In this document: piece after piece, positions 57,998 through 64,000 of the stretch
Position numbering within the stretch: the stretch's first letter is position 1
Layout of the letters: the number at the start of each line of letters is the position of its first letter
Source of the DNA: Phascolarctos cinereus
Lineage: Eukaryota > Chordata > Mammalia > Diprotodontia > Phascolarctidae
Length of the DNA stretch: 64,000 nt
Direction: 5' to 3'
NCBI RefSeq assembly: GCF_002099425.1
Contig: NW_018344286.1
Coordinates: 434,001-498,000 of the forward strand
Translations under genes and position numbers: made by a program
The notes under the pieces: generated by a model
The model's database searches: none
Seen by the model: only the letters and a program-made list of their open reading frames with translations
What the model was told of the DNA's origin: nothing

Positions 57998-58759
57998 TCA
58001 TTCAAGCCTTTAATTTCATATCCTATACAATCCTCCATAACCATAAGAATCTTGCCAGAGGCTGGCTTCTGTGAAAATGGAAACTCCTCCTCTTCTCCCC
58101 TCCCAAAGCAGTTTTTGCTTATGAATACTGTTATGTTAAGCCTTCAAATATCCAACAGCCAAATGAATCGCTCTGTAAGTTACCACTGCTTCAAGTTAGG
58201 CCTTGAAAGAGTTGGAACAAGTTCAGATCTTTGATTTTCAAATGGCAGCCCCATGTATTGTCCACATACTAGAATTTTCAAAATTGGACGTTGTCTAAAC
58301 AAAACTTACTACAGTGGAATCAGAAAAGGCCTGTGTTTGAAAAAAACTTTTTCCCCCCAACAGTTTTTGCAGTTGTGGTAGAGAGAAAACAAATGAAACA
58401 AGATAAGATAGATTACACTTCATAAAATAATCATTATGAGGAGTGGAGAAAAGTTGGGACTGCCATAAAAATACATGCGTATACATTCTGTGTATAATTT
58501 ATTTACCACAAAACCATGAGTAAGTAAATTCAATGAATTCACACAAAAAGTTTTTAGGTTATGAAGAAAAACATTTAATGAAAAAAAGTTTACATTTGCT
58601 AAAAAAAAAAACCCAAAACAAAAAATGAACCTTCATTGCCTTGAACATTGTCATTCACTGCCCCATTTACAAAATAACGTGAAATTTTGTGACAATCAGT
58701 CAAACTATTTTATTATATTCACTTAACTAAATATTTGTTCTATCCTTATTGCCTTAAAA
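57998..58759 (-). other. MKI67: Possible MKI67 3' UTR
   Basis: AT-rich, repeat-poor. On the minus strand an ATTAAA lies at 58011-58016, followed by a run of A (57989-58000 as T on plus), and an AATAAA lies near 58706. Either could end the MKI67 transcript. This is position-based inference only. Confidence 0.35.
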
Positions 58760-58821
58760 TTATATTTTACTATTTGTAAGATGACCTTCATCTTCACTGT
58801 CTTCACTTTCTTCTTTGTTGC
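58760..58821 (-). CDS. MKI67: Candidate last coding exon of MKI67
   Basis: On the minus strand an acceptor (ctaaatccag|G) is followed by a short acidic frame ending in a stop: NKEESEDSEDEGHLTNSKI. Human Ki-67 ends HRDSEDI, also acidic. The weak point is phase: splicing directly from the LR exon (two bases left over) would read RQQRRK and stop, not the acidic frame. An unseen exon of length 3n+2 between them would solve this. Uncertain. Confidence 0.3.
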
Positions 58822-58829
58822 CTGGATTT

Positions 58830-60916
58830 AGAACAAAAAACACAAGATAGACATATATAAATATTTTATCTTGTATACATATGTATTAACAGCAGATAGA
58901 TGTAATGGCATTTCCAATTAGAAAGTTATTTAGAAACATTAGAGCAATATCCCATTATCTAACCACAGTACCTGAAACCCAATTTCCTATTAGATCCCAT
59001 ATGCTAGTCTTTTCTGCAAAAATTCTACAAGAGAACCTGTTCAGTTTAGATTTGATATTTTTCTCTTTTTCAAATCAATGAATAAAAAAGGAAAGGTCTA
59101 CAAGACAAATCACAAGTTAACTTCAACATTTTATTTAACATAATTGATCACAAGCTACACTGGGGTAAACCTCTCAGTCTGTTGATATGTGGACTTCTGT
59201 AACTTCATATCACTTTTGAAATGGCTGAATTCAAAAATTGAAATGCTAAATTCAAAAAACATTGACTTTCAACTGAAGAGTCCTGCACTGGGTCAAAATG
59301 GATAAAATATAGAAACAAATTAACATGCACAGAATGTTAAAATTCATATGACAAAAAAGCCTAAGTTACACTTTTCATCATGAAATTCAAGATAATGCAA
59401 CATTCATTTGAATTCTTATTTCTGACAAACGTGCTATATGTTAATATTAGGCCAACTGAAGAGTCTGGTCTCCCTCTGCTTTAATCCTACTACAGTGACC
59501 AGAGGGCTCTGGAAAGTCATCTCTGTGCCACAAAATGGGCCAGGTTTCACCCAGTTCAAAGGTTCTGGATCTAGAACCAGTGAAGGACTTAACAGTGTGT
59601 GGAGGTGGCCTGTGGACCAGCCAAACAAAGTGCCAAGATCGTACCACAAGATAAGCTGTCCTCCCTCTAAAGGCAAGTAAGGGTCCAAAGACCATCAATT
59701 AAGTTATGATGTCACTGTAATATAATCAGTAGAATACCCACACAGAAAGATTATAGAATAGTACACGAAAATTCCTAACTATTCTTACAATAACAAATTC
59801 TTGGGATATTTAAATAATAGAGTAAGGAAGCTCCTTTTGAATACCTGGTGAATTGAAAATATAAATTAAAGTTAATTGATGCTTATTAAGGATTTTAGGA
59901 TAGGGGCTTTAAAATGTAAACAGGTTAGGGCAAAAAAAAAATCTCATTGATCTGGGGCCTTCAACTATTAAGAACAGGTGTGAGAACCCTAAAGTGAGAG
60001 AGAGACCAGATAGCTTGCTTACTTTACACACAATTGTAACAGGTTAGTTATATAGTTTTCTATAGCTGCCAAGGAGGTTGGGGGAGGGAGAAAAGGGGAG
60101 AAGGAAAGCAAATGACAGTAAGAAAAATGTATAGCTGACAATGAAGAGTCTGGGATGATTGTGGGTCTGCAAATATCATTATATTACAGCATAGTAACTG
60201 ATGTTCATATTGATGACTACTACTCCTCAAGGAAAGGTTAAATTACGTTTTAAATACTTGGCTTTAGAAAGCAGAGAAGTGTGTAATAGATTTCAGGAAG
60301 GTTTCTATCTAAAGTGGTTAAAATAATAAAAAAACAAAAGCTAGTGCTTAAAGGGCAGAGTGAAGGTTCAGTTATCCATAAAATTAGCTTATACTATCCA
60401 AGCTTCATATTTATCCAAATCTGATACTACTTGGATAAACAAGGAATTATACTGTACCTAAAAGAATCAATGTTTTACCATTCATAACAAATCGTTGCTT
60501 TTCAGTTTTGTTTCGGAATAACAAAACTAAAAACAAACTTGCTTACCTACCCTGCCCTACAGTGCTCATTTAAAATTTTTGTTTTATTGAGGAGGAAGCT
60601 CAACATATTCCAAACACTTAGGCCCTCTTCTGCCCCAAGACAGACAAGATCTGTTTCATCTGTTCTGGAAAAGTTGACCATATATGTATTACCAGAACAG
60701 AATAAGGTAAAGATTGGTATAGCAGGAAGGGTTTCACATTATATTTTATTTAAATTGCCTTAGATAGCAAACACACATTACCTCATTCCAAAGTCATGTA
60801 AATGATTTTTAGATTATCTTATATAGTACTGAGAGTTGAACCTAAACCTTTGAGAAATTTAGCAAAAAGTGTGATATGCCCATTAAAAAGAAATGTCATA
60901 AAATATGACATCATAC
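58830..60916 (-). other. MKI67: MKI67 intron, no exon proven
   Basis: AT-rich and nearly free of known repeats. A possible exon start on the minus strand at about 60677 (tcaacttttccag|A) opens a frame RTDETDLVCLGAEEGLS in the phase left by the LR exon, but I see no good match to Ki-67. The GC-richer block 59440-59700 is open on both strands and I do not recognise it. Confidence 0.4.
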
Positions 60917-63623
60917 CTATTTTGAACTTCTGGTAGCTGGTTTGGTCTCCTTAAGTTGTGTTTTCTTCTTTTCCATGAGTTGGAAAACTCCTGGTCATTA
61001 CTTAATTTTGTGGATTCCACAGCGTCATTTTCTTGAGTCTGGTTTGTGTTATTTTTTAACATAGTACTGCTGCTTCCTTCTCTAAGCAAAGAAGGCTCTG
61101 ACTGGGTTTCTTGGGGCAATAAAACCACTTTTAAACTGTCGTTTGCCTTTGGGACAGATTTTAGAAGACGACTCTCTGGGCTATACTTTTCAACATCAGT
61201 TGGCTCTGACAGTTTGCTACTAGGTGTCTTTGATTTTCTTCTCTTCTTTGTCAAAATAGTACTGTAAAAAGTTTTCTTCCAACTTGAGACTTTTTCTGGG
61301 GTTGATTCTCCTGCTGTTAAAACAGTAGTCTCTGAAGCAGCCGAGGACGGCTCATCTTTGCTAAGATTAGCAGATCTTTGAAGATCTGTATCACCCCCTT
61401 TCTCGTTTAAGCACTTGTCAGGAAAAATCTGAAGAATATTTTCTTTTCCAATCTTACCCAAAGGTAGGATGTCCTTTGACAAAGGATTAAATCCTATCCA
61501 TTCTGTATTGCTTCTGTTTCTCCCTTTAGACCTTAAATGTACCCAGTCTTCAGTCATACCTCTATCTTTATTCTCAGCACAAGCTATCTCCATTGCCCTA
61601 AGCAAAGGAGAACTATAGAGTTCTTTCTCAGTTTCACTTTGGCTTCCAATTCTAAAGGATTCTTCCACTCTATCCTCGGCTTTATTTTCCAGGCTTGGAA
61701 GCTGCTTTTCAACAATCTTTGTTGGACTAGGTATATGATTAATGTCTTGTGGTTGTTTGTTTCTGTTTCTAGTTAAACATAAAATTCCTTCAGGTACCAA
61801 TGAATTTTTAAAGATATTGGGGCAAATACCCATGCATTTCTCCTCATCTTTTTCGATATCGTTTGTGGGTGTTGATACAGGATTAGATCCTTTCAGTCCT
61901 GTATCCTTTTTATTTTTATTGCTAGACCTTAATGCAGTCTTCTGGACTTTCGCAGGCTTCTTTTCCTCTTTTAGTTTTATTTTGGGTGCAACCCTGGCAG
62001 CATGGAGTAATCTAATACCCCTACTTCTAGATCGTGAAGACCCATGACATGGACTCACCTCCTTCTTATTTGCTTTCTTCTCCGGGATACTCTTCCCTAG
62101 ACACTCCATACATATACTCTCTTGTGCTTCTGTTTTGTTTTTACCTGGAGATCTTAATGACATAAACTTCTCCGGGAAGCTCTTGTGCAGTCTGTTTGTT
62201 TCCCTAGACAATGTATTATTAAGTTCTTGGGATTCTGCATCTACTTTATTTTTGCCTCCAGTTTTTGAAGTCATCATCCCTATATTGGGACTTGCATCTT
62301 TAAGTTTCTTCTCCTTGTTCTCTGTCTTACATAGTTCAGTTGGTAAACCTAAATTAGGCTTTTGTGATTCCTTAGCAGACTTAATTATATTGCTAGATCT
62401 TAAAGATTCCATCTTTGCATGAACTGTGGAACTCTTAGGTGGTGTCTTTTCCTTACTCTCTATGCATATCTTCTCTCTCAAATTTGACTTGTTTTCCTTA
62501 AAAATTTTAGTTTTGCTTCTCGTTCTTGAAGCTACTCCATCTTCAATCACAGTCATCTTCCCCTGCAACTCTTCACATATTTTTGATCATTTTCTGTGTG
62601 TAACTCATCTATTTCACTCGATAAACCCAAATTCAATTCCTCGATAGTTTTATTTCTATTTCTAGGGTGCAATACTAGCTTTTGACCTTTTAACATCCCT
62701 GGAAAATTCTTCGAAGGTTCCTTTTCACTATTTGGGAATATTTTATCTGATTCACTAGGAAATATTTCCTTTTTATTCTTAGAACGCAACACCATCATTT
62801 CTTTATTCACAATTCTTTTTTTCAATTTTAGCTCTTTTAAGACCTTAGGGGGCTTCTTTTCATTTTCCTCTGTGTGAGATATTATTTCACTAACTGAACC
62901 ACTAACTTTTGATTTTTCATCAGTATCAGTTTTAGGTCTAGCCCGTAAAGCCATCAAAAATCCTCTCTTTTCATTCTTTTCTATTGTTAATTTGTTTGCC
63001 AGATTAAAACCTTGTATCTTTAAAGAAGTTAGCTTCTCATTGGCTTTCCTTGGCAGTCTCTTACCAAGGTTTCTTTTCATCAACTGTTTGTGACACATCT
63101 GATTCACTAGGTGGGTCTTTGTTTTTATTACTAGACCTTAACATTATCCCTGTCCCTGCATCTGGAACTGCATTATCAAACGTCTCTGTTAAGTTCTTCA
63201 CTGACTTCTGTTCAGCGTTCTCTATATCTGACAGATCTGATGAACTTCTTTTTCTTTTATCAGCTGCTTGATTTCTTTTTCTAGGTCTCAAATGTACCCT
63301 GTTCTCTGTATTGTTCACTGTGTCCCAAAACATTCTGGACCCACTCTTCAGAGGTTCCTCCACTTCTACTTTTTCTGAGGGTGACAAACTTCTCTTCACA
63401 CTCTTTTCATGAAGTGATTCTGTATCTTTGTTTTTACTTTTTGATCTTAATGATATGGATATTTGACTCTCATTGTTGAGAAGAAAATCATTTATTTCAT
63501 CTTCTTCTTTCTCTGTGGTCATACTTCTTGCTTCAGTAAGCAATTCATCACGTTCCATCATAATGTTATCTTCCAGGTTCACTGAATATAACCCATCAAT
63601 TTTAGAGATATTAGATTTATTTT
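60917..63623 (-). CDS. MKI67: MKI67 exon with expanded LR chromatin-binding domain
   Basis: Ki-67 coats mitotic chromosomes and keeps them apart; its C-terminal LR domain binds DNA and chromatin. This 2.7 kb exon (acceptor ttttatttcag|AA, donor AAATAG|gtatga) encodes about 900 residues, basic and Ser-rich, with repeated motifs: SLRSKSKNKD, HLRPRKRNQ, MLRSSNKNKD, VLRSKNKKE, SLRSPGKNKTEA, ALRSSNKNKKD, HLRSKGRNRSNTE. Human Ki-67 ends with the same type (SLRSRRQNKTEA, CLRSARQNE, CLRSRKTKS) but few copies. Two frame changes occur at A runs, near 63067-63078 (one base extra) and 62579-62584 (one base missing); otherwise open. The KI-67 repeat exon and FHA domain would lie right of the window. PTPRE synteny supports the call. 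Confidence 0.8.
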
Positions 63624-64000
63624 CTGAAATAAAAAACAGATCAAAAAAATTTAATTACACAAAGCTAGATATCTGATCAGCACATAGATAGTCAACCATG
63701 GTTTAAAAAAAAAACCCTAGGTCAAATGCTCAGTCTAAGGATCTATAGATAGGGCGGGGGTCTTTACATTTTTCATTTACCTGAGGGTTTCTAATCAGGG
63801 TTTGTCTAGGTGCATTTCCTTTTCACAACCAAGAGATCCTTCTTTTCTCCCTAAGAGAAAGGCTTAATCACTTAATCTTTTGGACCAAGTCTTATTTACC
63901 AATTATTATTCATATATTTTTAGTCTAGTTTTTGTTATTTTTCAACAGGATATTAAGGATATTCCTTTTTATCAAAATGAGCTTTTGATTTAGTTTTAAA
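63624..64000 (-). other. MKI67: MKI67 intron upstream of the LR exon
   Basis: AT-rich intron sequence reaching the window edge. The branch and polypyrimidine region just before the acceptor reads TTTTATTTCAG on the minus strand. No other exon is seen. Confidence 0.6.

Noticed and set aside
59434-59698. Three overlapping frames of 80-84 residues at 59.44-59.70 kb
   Set aside because: Both strands and two frames on one strand are open at once; no match to Ki-67 or any family I know. Left as unidentified.

Overview
The window is mammalian and almost certainly marsupial. Its repeats are MIR/CORE-SINEs, L2- and L3/CR1-type LINEs, tRNA-headed SINEs with an RTE-like tail (MAR1 type), L1 elements of the marsupial kind and palindromic hAT fragments. 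Coding sequence is sparse and split into short exons with canonical GT/AG borders. I could not decide the species.

Layout. Bases 1-20162 carry the 3' half of PTPRE (receptor-type tyrosine phosphatase epsilon) on the + strand: nine coding exons from the end of the first phosphatase domain (D1) through the second domain (D2) to the natural stop. Introns are filled with SINEs, L2, hAT fragments and simple repeats. Bases 20163 to about 58700 are a gene-poor interval with old SINE/L2 debris, a solo class I-like LTR, a compound trinucleotide array, an inverted repeat and, from 38.6 to 55.3 kb, a dense L1 block with three L1 elements nested in one another. From about 58.8 kb to the right edge, on the - strand, lies the 3' part of a gene that fits MKI67 (Ki-67): one 2.7 kb exon with at least 13 copies of the leucine/arginine (LR) motif known from the Ki-67 C terminus. 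The tail-to-tail order PTPRE > < MKI67 is that of human 10q26, which supports both identifications.

The two genes are not functionally linked. PTPRE is a membrane or cytosolic phosphatase of kinase signalling; Ki-67 is a nuclear protein coating mitotic chromosomes.

Most notable: (1) the Ki-67 LR region looks expanded to 13-14 copies with a 38-53 residue spacing; (2) single-base indels sit in coding exons of both genes, several at homopolymers, more like consensus errors than decay; (3) a three-level L1 nest with target duplications, whose outer member seems to lack ORF2 (HAL1-like); (4) a solo LTR with both ends and its 4-bp duplication visible; (5) an unidentified inverted repeat with arms of about 170-180 bp. 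I found no new enzymatic or defence system.
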